Positions 23,305 through 34,534 of a DNA stretch of 64,000 nt are shown piece after piece (within the stretch, counting starts at the first letter, position 1; the number at the start of each line of letters is the position of its first letter). The stretch is taken from contig BGZK01000725.1 in assembly GCA_005406025.1 (NCBI GenBank), forward strand, positions 124,001 through 188,000, read 5' to 3'. A program made the position numbers and the translations under genes. The DNA is from Eumeta japonica. Its lineage: Eukaryota; Arthropoda; Insecta; Lepidoptera; Psychidae. The notes under the pieces were generated by a model. It searched no databases. It saw nothing but the letters and a program-made list of their open reading frames with translations, and was not told the origin of the DNA.

Positions 23305-25635
23305 ACTTATAATACCACATTTATATTTAACAAATAATGTATTGGAAATCTTCTATGACGTCCGTAAATCTGAGAAAAGGTTTACTGTAAGCAATATTCT
23401 ACTATTACTACTACTATAATATTTCCTTGTACAAATTGAAAATTTTTATCAAGCAAATACTTGGTGAAAATGAGTTTCATTCAATTTCCGAACATTTACA
23501 GAACAAATAAACATAGATAGGGTTCGACCTCCTACAGGTTCGTTTTTTGTAATAAGAGCTTCTCTCAATTTTGTCGCTCGTTCTTCTCAAAGTAAATCTG
23601 GCTTTCAAACGTGTGTTAAAACGATGTATTGGTAAATTTCATTATTATGTAGATCATAAGTTGTTCAAGTGAGGGGAATATTGTAACCTATGAAAAAAAT
23701 TTGAATTTTATTTCATGACCTGTGGCTGTGAATAAAAATAGAATTCAGTATATTTTTTGGTTTTTCTTGACCTGGAATTATTTCGAGAAGATTGCACGAA
23801 TACCGATTTTTTTCTATGTCGTTCGTATCGTGGGCTTATCTCAGTTTACATGCACTATGCGTTAACGTCACTGGAAAGACACTAACTACATAAAGTATTC
23901 AAAATATATGAAATGCATTGAAGTAGAACCGAAAATAAACCCTAAATAAATATTTGTTTTATTGAAAAACTATTTAAATGTTCAATTCACGATACTGATA
24001 GTTAATGCGAGATTTGAGTAACTTTTTGACAAAGCAGAAATATCTGTTTATTACGTTTCTTCGTTTTTTTCACATATGACATGCCAAAAACTTTATGATT
24101 ACAAAAATTAATCGTTGCAAACTCATAGATATCCAATAAGCAATAAACGAAACAAGAAGTGGAAATATACGCAGTGGTTTATCTTTAAATTAAAACATGC
24201 AAATACGTTTTGAAGCAGTCAGATCGCTTTTTTTTCTGTTCAATGTATTTTTAGACGATCAAAAATTATTATTGTGGAACAAAAACAGAAGGCAATAATT
24301 TACAGTAATGGCAAGGCGAACGTAGCTGGTTTAACGTCAAAGTTCGTGCGTCATCATAAAATGAGCTTGCATGGAAAAAGCCTACAAAAACGTGTTCAAG
24401 CTAGAATATTCGGCGTAAACAAGAGCCTCATTCATATACCTATATTTTAAATACGAATTTAATACGTTCGATAGAATTATTTTTATTAATGTACATAATA
24501 TACATATTAAGTATAGGGTTTATTAGGGCCGATGACGTAAAAATATGAGAGGACGATGTTGCTCTATCGACAAATTATATTAAATAAATTTATAACAAAG
24601 TATTTATTGTTTTAAATAAACAAAAAGCATCATTATAAAATGATTTAAAGTATTGTTTATTTTTATAATGAGTGTCTAATACAAAATTAAAGCATGTTCT
24701 TTATAATACGTTCATATCTTTGAAGTAAAAGTTCAAAATTCTTATAAACGTAAATATCCTTAACAAAGCTATCCTTGTGTAGCTTGTTAGAAAACCATGT
24801 TATTATTATCTTTGCTTTAATCAAACTGATAATGAATAATTGGACTTTTTCACTTCCAGCATAAAATTTTTGTTGTAAATATCATGAAGTATCTTTGGGT
24901 CATCCGGTTGAAAGAAAGTTCCTCTCGCTATATGTAAACATATTTTATGAATTGAATGATGACAAAAAAAATAACTAAAACGTTTGTGAGTAATTAAATA
25001 AATAATAATAATACAAGGGAATAAATGATAAGAAACATTTGTAAGTTGCAAATAAACATTTTTTTATGAATAATTAAAATTATAAAAAAACTAATACTAA
25101 TACTCAGAGAAATCGAGATATAAGAAGCCCAGCGTACACCATACAGCGGTCAGCATTCTTTGTTGCGGTTACTCTTTTTTACAAGCTTTTATTTACTTTT
25201 TTCGTGTAGCTCCTATCCGCCGAGCACCTGCGTGTAACGTGCGAGATGAAAGTTTGATCCAAAATTTTGATATTTTGAACTATTTGAGCTACATCTAGAG
25301 CCACAAACATCATATGCCGTATCTTTTAGTTGGTCTTAGCCATTGAAAGTCCGCTGCTCGACATACAAGTTTTCTACAAAATTTACAGTAAAACTGTGGG
25401 AGCTGGTCCCTCATACGGCCAAGGTGCAGCATCGCGAATGGACTGTATGCTGGTTGTGGACTACCGAACCCTAGTAAAACAGAGAAACGTCATTCTCGAT
25501 ATTAGTAGAGAACTTCCGGGGCTTCTTTCCAAATATAACCTACATGAAATTTTCGTTGTTTTTAGCGCAGGATGTAGTTGAAATCTTTATTGGAAAAACT
25601 AAACGGAAAGAAAAATTGAATATAACACCTTATCG
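23305..25635. other. AT-rich intergenic DNA, nothing recognised
   Basis: A short CTACTATTACTACTACTATAAT run lies at about 23400 and could be a LINE tail. A plus-strand frame of 83 codons at 25330-25581 includes GAGPSYGQGAASRMDCMLVV and is GC-richer than its surroundings, but I cannot assign it. Its position next to the end of the jockey element suggests it may overlap old 3' sequence. Confidence 0.4.
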
Positions 25636-25639
25636 TTAG

Positions 25640-26116
25640 TCCGAAGGCTTTCACAACGTAACGACTCGTTGCTTAAGTGCGCCTCGACGAGACAAGTATC
25701 TTGGATTAGGTCGTCGCTTGGACCAGTGGAGGTGATGCGGGCAATTTCCATATTTGTGATTGGAAAATAAGCGTCTGATATGCTAATATATCCGTGGACA
25801 TAGGAGTCTTCAATGACAGTGCGCGCGGTCTATCTATCTACGTTTATGAAGGTATAATGTTTGAGAGTGACCCACGGTGTTCGCTTAATACAAAGAGATT
25901 GGGGTGATTTGCACCTGATTCGAATCACCATTTGGACTGCTCTCTGAAGAGCAGTCTGTAGTCCCAGCTCTTTGTGTAGATGGAGATTCCTAACGTATCA
26001 CGGACACCTGTGGCTGTGCGCTGTTACATGAAACTGTTTTGAATAACTTGTAGTTTCTTTATTTTGTAGGAAGGTACACGCATGAAGACAACACTGGCAT
26101 AGATGAGGAATGAACG
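25640..26116 (-). pseudogene. C-terminal part of the jockey ORF2, displaced by the insertion
   Basis: The minus strand reads RSFLIYASVVF, RVPSYKIKKLQVIQNSFM and, after a shift, YVRNLHLHKELGLQTALQRA (about 25995-25935). In jockey-type elements this region follows the polymerase core and ends ORF2 (TYAxxVFxxAxxxxIxxLQxIQNxF ... YVRNxxLHxDLGxxT). Downstream translation is degraded. It belongs with the ORF2 part ending at 29233: same strand, consecutive motifs and no overlap of content. Confidence 0.82.
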
Positions 26117-29100
26117 TTTGCGGCTGGTTCTCAAAAAAAGAAGAAAAAGGATTATCTTTAATTATGGTAATTTTTTTCAATTATTACATATTTTCTTCTA
26201 CAATCTAATAAAGCATGTGGTAATTGTCTGAAGGATTATAGTCGTCCCCAACATTTTTGACTTTAAAGGTTGTTAAGAGAGTTGAAACTGAAATTCAAAA
26301 TCGAGGGAATAATGGGTTACTGAGGGAAAGATTTTAATAGAGATATAAAAAAAATGTTCTTAACATCTCAATCAAACTTTATATTTATAAACTACGGCCT
26401 ATTGTAAGAAGTAGACTTAAAATAATAAATAAGAGGAATAGCTGTATATAGTCAAGAAATACTAGTGTTATCACTTAGAGACTTTTCTATTTATAAAATT
26501 TACTATTTTATTATAAAAAAATACTTAATTGGCATTTGTTCCAACGATTATGGTTTGTCAGTCACTCTATAAATTACTTTTCAGTCCTTCAGTACTTTTA
26601 ACTTTATTATTATTTTTAAATTATTTATTTTCAATTATTTATTTTTTCACAAGGTAACAGTCGCTTTTAATTAACTTTGGAGGATTAATTTTTTTGAAGA
26701 ACATTTGCCAGGCATAGAGTTCTTCGTCTTTGAATGGTGGCCACTTTCTGCATTTTCATGCTTTTTTCACGCATCTTATAGAAAGTCTATCTTCACTCAT
26801 TGAAAACATTTCATTCGGGTAAACATCGCCATCTTATTTTACGAGAACATGACCACCTGTTTCTTATGTCCCAAAATAATATTAGTTATAGAGTTCTGAG
26901 TCGAGATTTGTGCAGCATGTGCTGGCTCTAGTTATGGTTTTGTACGTCAACGTGTCGCTACTGTGTGTTGATATCACAAGACTTATAAACTTTGTAATAT
27001 CCGAGGTCGAAATGTTGACATTTATTAAAGCGGCCGAAACATGTTAATATTCTCGCTCGTCATCCATGAAATAAATTAACTGATTTGTTTAGTTCCACGG
27101 AATCCAAAACTTGAACCAGATTCTTTAACTAAATATTCCATTCTATTAATGTCCACTGTATTTACTTTGAAAAGCATTATTAAGGGGTGTTTTGAAGCCA
27201 GAACACCTTATAAAACAGTCGAATCTATTACGTCTTTTCCTTCAGCCACAGCTTAGGCAGTAAACCATTTAAGGTTCCATCTACACCGTCTGGAGCTCCT
27301 TTTCCGTGTCCCGATTCTGAATGGTTCCAAGAAACATATTCAACATAAAAAAAAAATTTCAAATGGGGCGAGACAACATGAAACATAAACTTGTTATTGT
27401 ATTGATTTACAGGGCTGTCGCTTAGAATGTGTACAGTGTTGATATTCGGTCTTTATTTTTTTACCAATTGAATATTAGTTTTAAATGAAAAGTACAAAAA
27501 GATTGAGGTTTGACGTTATTATCCGAATTTCTTAAATATGACACCTGAATGAAGGTTTACCTGCTGTCTACAATCACCAAATTGAACTGCTTGAATTTCT
27601 TTTCAGTATTTACATCAGTATTTTTTGTTAAAGTCTATATGAATTAACACGTAATTTTCTGATAAATTAATTTTTAATTATGTTATTGCTTGTTACTGGG
27701 GCGCAATATTACAAATTTGTTCTAAAAATAGTTGTAATGTATTTTTTAGTGTAAGAGAAAAGAAATAAGTATTGCACTTAAAAAGCTCGTTAAGGCTAAT
27801 AGCTATTTCTTTATCCACAAATTTAAACACTGTTTTAATTTTTCCAATCTTTTTATACATCCATTGCTGATAAAATAACCAGTTTATCTGGCTGTGGAAG
27901 ATAATATTCTAGGATTTTGTTTCTACGAGTAACACATTCTCTAAATAAACATTTTGTAATGTAAATATCACATGTTATAGCTGCTAGCAATCTTGGTATG
28001 TTGTTATACAACAGAGAATTTTTTACTTATAAAATTTAGCAATAATAAGCTCCATATTTGCCTGGACAATGTATTTGCAAGTCTCTTTCGTTAATATTTG
28101 CCCAAGTAACAAAAAGTGCACTGAATCTACAAAATTATGACAAGCTTATTTTGCAGGTGACAGAACTCAAAAACTTTTGTGCATCTTGCGTAAAATGTCA
28201 GTCAGTAAACGGTTTTGCTTTGCCAAATTTCCTAATCTAACAAAAACCCTTTTTCCAGGTCACATTTTAAGATTTTCATGTTACTGTTAAAAGTCCGTAT
28301 GTTACGGATATTCTCGCTTTACTCTTAACATTTTTGAGCTAAGTTTCTTACAAAGAGTACTTCTTAGTTTTTCTTAGTATTGATTTTTAAAAAAGGAATT
28401 TGATAAATACGAAAGCCTTTTCTTTTTTAAGAGATCTAGCTTGAAATTTTTATAGTACTCCTGTTTTATTTTATGAGCTTTTAGTCTTTTATATGATTTG
28501 TTAATTCTTTGATAAGTAATTTAGAAGAAACTTTTATTTGACAGTCTTTAGCACCTTCGAGTTTTTTAGCAGTTGCACTTTAACCTCTGGTGGAGATATT
28601 TCATTTTATTTATTTATCCATATACACCTTTTTCTATATATTTTTTTTTCTATTAACCTCTCCTTTTTATTTTCTTATTCAATTTATTATCTAACTTATA
28701 CATTTTGGTATACATTAATACACGACATTTCTTTAGCAATCGCCGTCGTTGCATAGTAACAGAATTAACAACACTGTTTTGAAGAGCAGGTTTTGCAAGT
28801 GATACTGAACTAGCAGGTGGAATTTAATCCATCAATATTGAGAAATTTTTAAGTAACTTTTTTTTCTTCACTCTTTAAACTGAACTATTTATTCTCCATT
28901 GCTTCCTTTTTTGTCGTTTACCTTTTGAATTCGTATCTCCTACAAGTTTCACTTGACCTTTTTCTTTTTTCTTTAAATAATTGATTCTCCCTTTTTCGAA
29001 GTGTTTTTAAAATTCGAACATCATTTTTCATTTTTTTTTTCGTTTTCTGTCATGTTATTTCTTCTTTGATTTTGCTTTCGTTACTTTCGAAACGACCTAA

Positions 29101-29232
29101 AAATAACAAGTAACCATAAACAATCCGAATTCTTTTAAATGTATATACATATGTATATAATTTCCTCATACAGCCATCATTCCCTGACCAAGAAATTGCC
29201 TGAGAGAAAAAAGTCATGCTGTTCAAATCATG
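26117..29232 (-). mobile_element. 3.1-kb insertion carrying a decayed multi-copy arthropod gene
   Basis: This segment interrupts the jockey ORF2 between two adjacent motifs, so it arrived as a unit after the jockey copy. Its outer bases are TTTGCGGCTGGTTCTC at the left (26117 on) and GTTCAAATCATG at the right (ending about 29232). I could not define terminal inverted repeats or a target duplication by eye, and the exact ends may be off by some ten bases. Nearly all of it is accounted for by one decayed minus-strand gene plus short AT-rich flanks. It is far too long and too structured to be simple sequence expansion. Confidence 0.75.
26639..29095 (-). pseudogene. Decayed ~800-codon gene of the HIDF / SDGPxxQY / HGKGxxDG family
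   Basis: Through many stops and shifts the minus strand gives an ordered series of motifs. There is a Lys/Arg-rich N-terminus (INYLKKKEKGQVKL, RQKRKQWRINS; about 29000-28870), then NEISPPEVKVQ (about 28590), KNVKSKARISVTYG, the core CKISLSQFCRF and VTWANINERD (about 28150-28080), and LILKTVFKFVDKEIAISLNE-like sequence near 27820. Next come LIHIDFNKKY (about 27650), EIQAVQFGDCRQQVNLHSGV (about 27600-27540), INTVHILSDSPVNQYNNKF (about 27440-27390), WNHSESGHGKGAPDGVDGTL (about 27325-27268), and a tail WPPFKDEELYAWQMFFKKIN (about 26748-26690) ending at a stop at 26639. I know this order from uncharacterised proteins present in many copies in aphids, beetles and other arthropods. The three conserved Asp (HIDF, SDS, GKGAPDG) would suit an RNase-H-fold transposase; that role is my inference. 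Confidence 0.72.
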
Positions 29233-30560
29233 CATGCAGGTTTTATGACTTTATTATGGGGTGACAACATGCTATGGGCATGTCCTCGGGTAGAATCGGC
29301 CGAGATGGAAGGCCGTTCTGTCTCGGACGCGTTTCATGTATTTATCGAAATTTAGTTTTAGATCTAGGATAACTCCGAGGTACTCGACTTCTGTAAATCA
29401 GAGGGTAGGTCGGTTGACCAATTTCAGTGAGCGGGGATCTCTGATCTATCCTTAGAGAAGTACATTGCTGCATTCATTTCAGGGTTGACCTTGATTCTTT
29501 ACTACCTGAATCAGTCTCCGAGGGTGTAGGTTGCAGTTTGGAGGTGTTTTAGGGCTCTGGGCCGTGCATTGAGTCCGTATAGTGGCGTGTTATCTGTGAA
29601 TAACGCGACTTCGACCTTAGGATGCCACGGTGTGTCGTTCGTGTAAAGAGAGTATAGGATAGCACAAGGCCTTAAAGGACTCAAGATTCAATCGGTCTGA
29701 ACAAAGAACGTGTTTTCTCAACGCGGAAATGAAAGTATATGTTCTTAAGGAAATCTCGAAATATAAATATGAATCATGAGAATGAACGCATTATGCCAGA
29801 CACTGTTGAAAGCTTTTCCCACGTCAAGTAAGAACACTGCTGTCGGCTTAGGGCAGAATCTGGACAAGCCCGTGTGTACTCTGTGATGCGGTAGACTTCA
29901 TGGGTATTGGAGTGGCCGGTGTGAAAACCGAATTGGGCATTTAAGAGAATCCTTTCGGACTCGATGAAGTTTTAAAGGTCTATGTGCAGTAGTAGTTTGT
30001 ATAATGTACGTTATGTCTTTAAAAGACTTATGGAATTATAGCTGGATGGGATAGATCACGATTTTCCAAGCTTTGGAATGCCGATGACGTCTGCGTTTTT
30101 CCAGAGATCTAAAAAGATGGCTTTGTTGACACAGATATTGAAGATAGTCAAATGGATCAGAAGCAAATTTGGTGGTAACAGTTTGAAGAGCCCATTACTG
30201 GTGTCATCGAGTCTTGAAGCCTTCTTTGAATGGAGGTTTCTGATACATGCATTCAGTTTGTCTGCAGTGATTGGGAAGAGGTTAAAGCTAAGAGACGAGT
30301 TGAGCAGCTGGGCTACTATTCGGTCCCTCTGATATAAGTGGCGTTGGTCGTTCGGTTGAGCACTGTTAGTACATTGGTTCTGGAGGCCGTCAGCTATATA
30401 TTTTGCCTTTTCGTCGTCGTGAAACACGAGGCGAAATTGTTTAACAAGATAGGCATTGTGGCGACCGTGTTTGATGTCAAAGCTTTCGTCAGTCGCCATT
30501 ATGCCTGTCTAGGTAATGATGAAATATTTTATATCAGATCCTGCCAGTTATTCTTTCTAA
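29233..30560 (-). pseudogene. jockey ORF2, linker and reverse transcriptase
   Basis: An open run at 30499-30056 gives the pre-RT linker and RT start: KYIADGLQNQC, NLHSKKASRLDDTSNGLFKL, FLDLWKNADVIGIPKLGKS. After this, frames break: SSYNSISLLKT (from SYRPISLL), AQFGFHTGHSNTHEVYRITE (about 29945-29890), VFLDVGKAFNSVWH (motif A, about 29835-29790), then LFTDNTPLYG (about 29605-29575). The last should be xADDxxxY, so the second catalytic Asp is now Asn. Further on come KVNPE, YLGVILDLKLNF-like sequence near 29370, then KFDKYMKRVRDRTAF and SHKTCMH at the insertion boundary. This is a dead polymerase that copied the element's RNA at the target site. Confidence 0.88.
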
Positions 30561-31564
30561 GTTCCTTCATAAGCTCTTTGAGCCCGTGTCATAATGAGGC
30601 TGCAATTTTATTCTATGGTGAAGGTGCGATAGACGCAGGCGGCGTTCTTTTGTCATAAAAGTCTTCAGACATCGTCAGGTAGGGTAGGCGAACCTTTCTA
30701 GAGCATTCAATGTGACGCTTTGTAGGTGGATTGTGAGAGAAATGATGCATGTGTCACTCCATCTGTCGTGTTTATATTGTCGGGGATTTAATCAAGTTTG
30801 AGTAAGTAGATGGATTGAATTCTCATAGTCGTTTGCTCCAATCCGTGATTGTTTTGAAGATCCATGATAGGTAGAGAGTGCCTTGTTGAAGTACTTCCGG
30901 GCAGTGGTCTGGAATTCAGTCAGTCATCGTTGACTTCTACAGATTAGACCGACATGAGATATTTTTATTTAGTACGATATCCAGCATGTCTAGTCTTTAG
31001 TTCCTGTTCTTGGAGTAGTGAATAGGTCAAAGCGGTAATATTAGTTAGAAACTGAGCATGTCTGTAAGTGATTCTAGCATACGACCATTGCGGTTTCTCG
31101 CGTGCGAGCTCTTGCGTTCGTGTTTACTGTTTAGCTCACCTGAGTTAAAGACCATTGCACTTGAGTTCAAAAGCTTTTCCAGGTTACCGTTGAATAGGGT
31201 TTTGAAGGGAAGGAGATATACAGAAGCGATAATAATCAGATGATGACCGATCATCGTCAATACGGAGCCTTCGAGGCGAGTGTAATCGGGAGTTTCGATA
31301 GGAACGCAAAGCAGATGTATTTTGTAATATATGAGTGTTTCACGCAGTTGCTGAGTAATGCGATCGTTTCACACAGATAGATAATTGGAGATTGGGCCCG
31401 CATGTGCTTGGTGAAAAAAGGTATCTTTTATTAGGAAGAGATATCAGGCATATTTGTTAACGAATACCTGTACTGTGTTTTTTTTGCCGTGTGAAATCGT
31501 CAACTTTGAAATAACCTAACGAAATGGAGTGAGGCTTTAACTTAGTGGTATGCAAATCCATCAT
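30560..31564 (-). pseudogene. jockey ORF2, endonuclease domain
   Basis: The frame opens at ATGATG (31564/31561) inside the end of ORF1 and soon gives SISLGYFKVDDFTRQKK, which corresponds to the first strand of the APE-like endonuclease (normally W-N-A/V-N-G). Farther along an open frame 31260-31045 reads MIGHHLIIIASVYLLPFKTL and then AMVFNSGELNSKH. The last is the GDFNSKH box, with the catalytic Asp changed to Glu (GEL). RTRNRNGR-like sequence follows. The part from 31000 to 30560 keeps traces of the SDHxPV box (QTTARKY, DWSKRLEEF) but is heavily shifted. This domain nicks target DNA to prime reverse transcription. Confidence 0.82.
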
Positions 31565-32530
31565 AGTTTATATTTAAGTTTTTAACGTTTTTTACAAGCA
31601 AGGCCTGCTCAGTTATAGCGAACAATTTTTGTGCCGGTGAAACGGCTAAACATATATTAGTAGCCATGGTTGTGAGTTCGTTAAGATCGTCAACTTCGAC
31701 AAATGTCATAAGCTTAACGTACTTGTAAGTAGCTGAAAGCTGCAAATTCAGTCGTTTCTGCAGCATGAGGTGGTGAGGGACAGAGTATTTGCGTGTAACC
31801 GTCCACGCATGTGGAGAGCAGCAGGTGCCAGGATTAAGAGGGCTGATGTGCCTGCTGGCACTTGCACGGGCACGGATGCAGCTTTTGTGGGGACTGACAC
31901 GAGCGGAGGTGCGGAGGTGTCTTTCTGTTTGGGACCCGTTTCATACTTTTTGTTTTGTGGTTTATGAAGCCCTACAGCATCCACAATAGTTTGCGAAATG
32001 TCCGTATTCACCGCAAAGGGCGTATCCCGACGGATCCGTCACGTCCTTCGCGCGCGAGCACTGCACTGTAGCGTGATCACCTAAGCACTTTACGGAGCGT
32101 GGAAGCGCAGTGCAATCGATGGTCACGTGGCCGTAGAACTGGAAATTATTGCACTGAGATGATTTGCCTCTTATATGGGAATTTCGACTTTTATGCCAGT
32201 GATTTGACAGAGATTTTTTTTTTCAATTTTCAGCCTCTTGGATGAGAAGCGGGATGACAAGTACGATGTTATACTCGAAACGAACTTTTCTAACCATACG
32301 GTCTATTGCCGTAGCCGGGAAATTTTCAGTTTAAGATCAGTTTTATGTCCTCAACCGGAAGCTCGCGTCAATTGGAAGCTTGCGGGTATCACCCCTGATG
32401 ACAACACGAAGTCGCGTTCTTCTTCAAAACTATACATATGATAATACAATACATTGCTGATAGGAGTAATGTCTTGTATTGTGTGAGGTGTTAATTCGCG
32501 GAATTCCATAGTAGACGAAACATGCAGGTT
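31542..32530 (-). pseudogene. jockey ORF1 (gag-like) with three CCHC zinc knuckles
   Basis: From about 32515 the minus strand reads MEFRELTPHTIQDITPISN, then RVVIRGDTRKLPIDASFRLR, RMVRKVRFEYNIVLVIPLL, CQITGIKVEIP, RGKSSQCNNFQFYGHVTIDC, VKCLGDHATVQC and ALCGEYGHFANYC (32150-31988), a Pro/Ala-rich stretch, and an acidic C-terminus (LMTFVEVDDLNELTTMATNI) with its stop at 31542. This is the RNA-binding ORF1 of jockey-type elements: the VIRG segment, the I-x-VE segment, and three zinc knuckles C-x2-C-x4-H-x4-C. In the first knuckle the second Cys is Phe, and in the third the first Cys is Tyr. Several frameshifts are needed to read it. Confidence 0.85.
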
Positions 32531-33110
32531 TCAGACAAGCAACCTGCATGTTGCAGGCAAGCATCTAGGAGTAATGTCTATTTCCTTTGGTTCGAAGATA
32601 TATGAAACTTTTGTCTTTAGTTTCGGTTTACATTCTAATCTAGTGTGCCTCCTCCACTATAATTTTATAAATTTATTTTAGTAATGGAAGACATCTTCAC
32701 TTATTTCGGACGAATCGCATGCCCGGCTTTTTAGACCAATCATTGTGCAGTAGATACCGGATTATCTTCTTGAAGTTTCTAGGAAGTAAGACCACAACTA
32801 TTAATACTTTATTTCTCAAAGTTTTACAATATGCAAAATGAAAATATAAACAATAAATTAATATTAATATTATAAGAACACGAATTAAAATTAAGTGTGA
32901 AATTCGATACAGTAATTTTATAAATATCAAACCGATTGTACTTTATTATCACATATTTATGGCGCTGTATTATTTATTAACATATATTTGAAATTATAAA
33001 TTAAATAACACAATTAACATAAAAGATGAGAAAATGCAAACTGAATAATTATACAAACACAAAATATACACTAAATCTATGTAACACAATATAATAGCAG
33101 TTCAATACGA
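32531..33110. other. AT-rich DNA right of the jockey element
   Basis: No coding trace is seen. A 10-bp hairpin (CATGCAGGTT with AACCTGCATG) lies at about 32521-32550. The expected jockey 5' UTR cannot be distinguished. Confidence 0.5.
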
Positions 33111-33128
33111 TATTGATTCCTTTTTTTA

Positions 33129-33320
33129 CGTGTGACTTAAATCCTTAAAATGTCTATTAAGGACGTATGTACTTATATCGTGATTCCAAGACGTTTCGGT
33201 CTTGGAAAATGGAACGGCTTCACTGAAGGACGGCGTTTGCGCATCCGACGTGTTCGCCTCGTGCCCCTTGTCTGCCTGAGTCCGAATTCCTACTTTAGGT
33301 TTCGATGTGTTATTCTTCAT
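33129..33320 (-). CDS. Unassigned 64-codon frame of coding-like composition
   Basis: This minus-strand frame is hydrophilic and its codons are noticeably GC-richer than the surrounding DNA. It reads KPKVGIRTQADKGHEANTSD then PSFSEAVPFSKTETSWNHDI and ends DLSHT followed by a stop. A good acceptor (poly-T then CAG) lies at about 33353-33350, but the frame is closed by a stop between it and the ATG at 33320. Either the frame is a last coding piece of a gene with an unseen start, a decayed exon, or chance. I recognise no domain. Confidence 0.25.
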
Positions 33321-33344
33321 GTATGCTATTCATGTTTCTTTTAG

Positions 33345-34486
33345 GTATCGTCGCTGAAAAAAAGTTCTAGGAAGAAGGAAGTGATTAAAGCCTTCTTTTT
33401 AAACATTTCCTAGATTTTGGATTCATATTTTAAAAATTACTGAATTAACTAAAATGATGTTCCGTATTTATCAAATTCAGAAAAATCCAATGTTTTTAGA
33501 TTACATTTTAACAATCTTGCAACAATAACTTGCACTACAAAGTGGAAACCATCAAATTATTACTTTTTTTCATATAAGAATTTATAGAAACAAAATAAAA
33601 AAAATAAAAGAAAATTGTGTTTAACCTGACGCTTGAATGTGATTGGATATCCCGCAGTATTTAACTGATTTTCGTGTAACACGTTTATTTGATCCTTCGT
33701 GTATAGAGAGCAGATTGAACTTGCATTACGTATCACGGGATTATAAACGTCTCTTAATACTTTAAGTTATTTCGAACCCTTATTACAAAATGCAAAGGAT
33801 AAAATAATTAATTAATGAATTATTTCGATCGTAGATTTATAATAAAATTCCATAAATAAGCTTGATAGTTTGATGAGACATCTAGTCTTCAGAGTTGCCA
33901 GTCTTTTTTCTTATGTTAAACTCCACCAGAGCCTCTTTCAGGGTCCACTGCGTTGAATAATTTTAAAAATAATTTTGTGTAAAAATATTTCTTAAGTATT
34001 CTCAAGAATCTTATATTTCATGCTGTGTCTAATATTTCATATTTCGCAATCAATCATATTTAATTATCATTCTAAAACAATTTACGACGATTGCTCACTT
34101 GTCTATGAAATATATTCATGTAGCACTTATAAAATATCTATGGTTAAAAATTTCAATGCTCCTAAGAAATAATGACTGTACCTATTCGTGTTTGACATAA
34201 TTTTATATTCTGTTTCTGGACCAAAACTTAATGAACAATTTTATTGGATGCCTACTATATTGCAACATCAACAATTTGTTGTATGATAATGCAATTATAC
34301 CTGAATTAGGTTGCGACGTGTATATAAAACGATGGTCCTTTCGATGCAGAGACGAAATGTTAACTGCGCAGTTTTTCATTTTATCGTAGATCAATAAACA
34401 TGTTTATAGATGGTATATGAATAAAAATATTAACGTCACAATGACGTTTATTTAAAATGTAATGCAAAAAAATGCTAATGATGTTT
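33345..34486. other. AT-rich intergenic DNA upstream of the ASH-like gene
   Basis: No gene or transposon is seen. If the gene at 34535 has upstream exons, an intron would occupy this region. Confidence 0.5.
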
Positions 34487-34534
34487 TAATTATTCCAAAT
34501 TTTTCTTAGTAAATCTATTCGACGGCTTAATAAA

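Larger units (their letters stand above)
25640..32530 (-). mobile_element. Near-full-length jockey-clade retrotransposon, split by a 3.1-kb insertion
   Basis: Read on the minus strand this element runs ORF1 (about 32530-31542), ORF2 endonuclease and reverse transcriptase (31564-29233), a foreign insertion (29232-26117), then the end of ORF2 (26116 to about 25640). The two ORF2 parts join in register: the left part stops after SHKTCMH and the right part resumes with RSFLIYASVVF, together fitting the jockey pattern KTCxRPVxTYASVVF. ORF1 and ORF2 overlap by 23 bases (31564-31542), a usual jockey arrangement. All parts carry stops and frameshifts. No poly(A) tail or target duplication was identified. 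Confidence 0.88.

Noticed and set aside
30078..30658. Plus-strand frames of 84 and 106 codons
   Set aside because: They lie opposite the jockey reverse transcriptase linker, which reads convincingly on the minus strand.
31770..31989. Plus-strand frames with Cys and Thr over the jockey ORF1
   Set aside because: They are shadows of the Pro/Ala-rich part of ORF1 on the minus strand.
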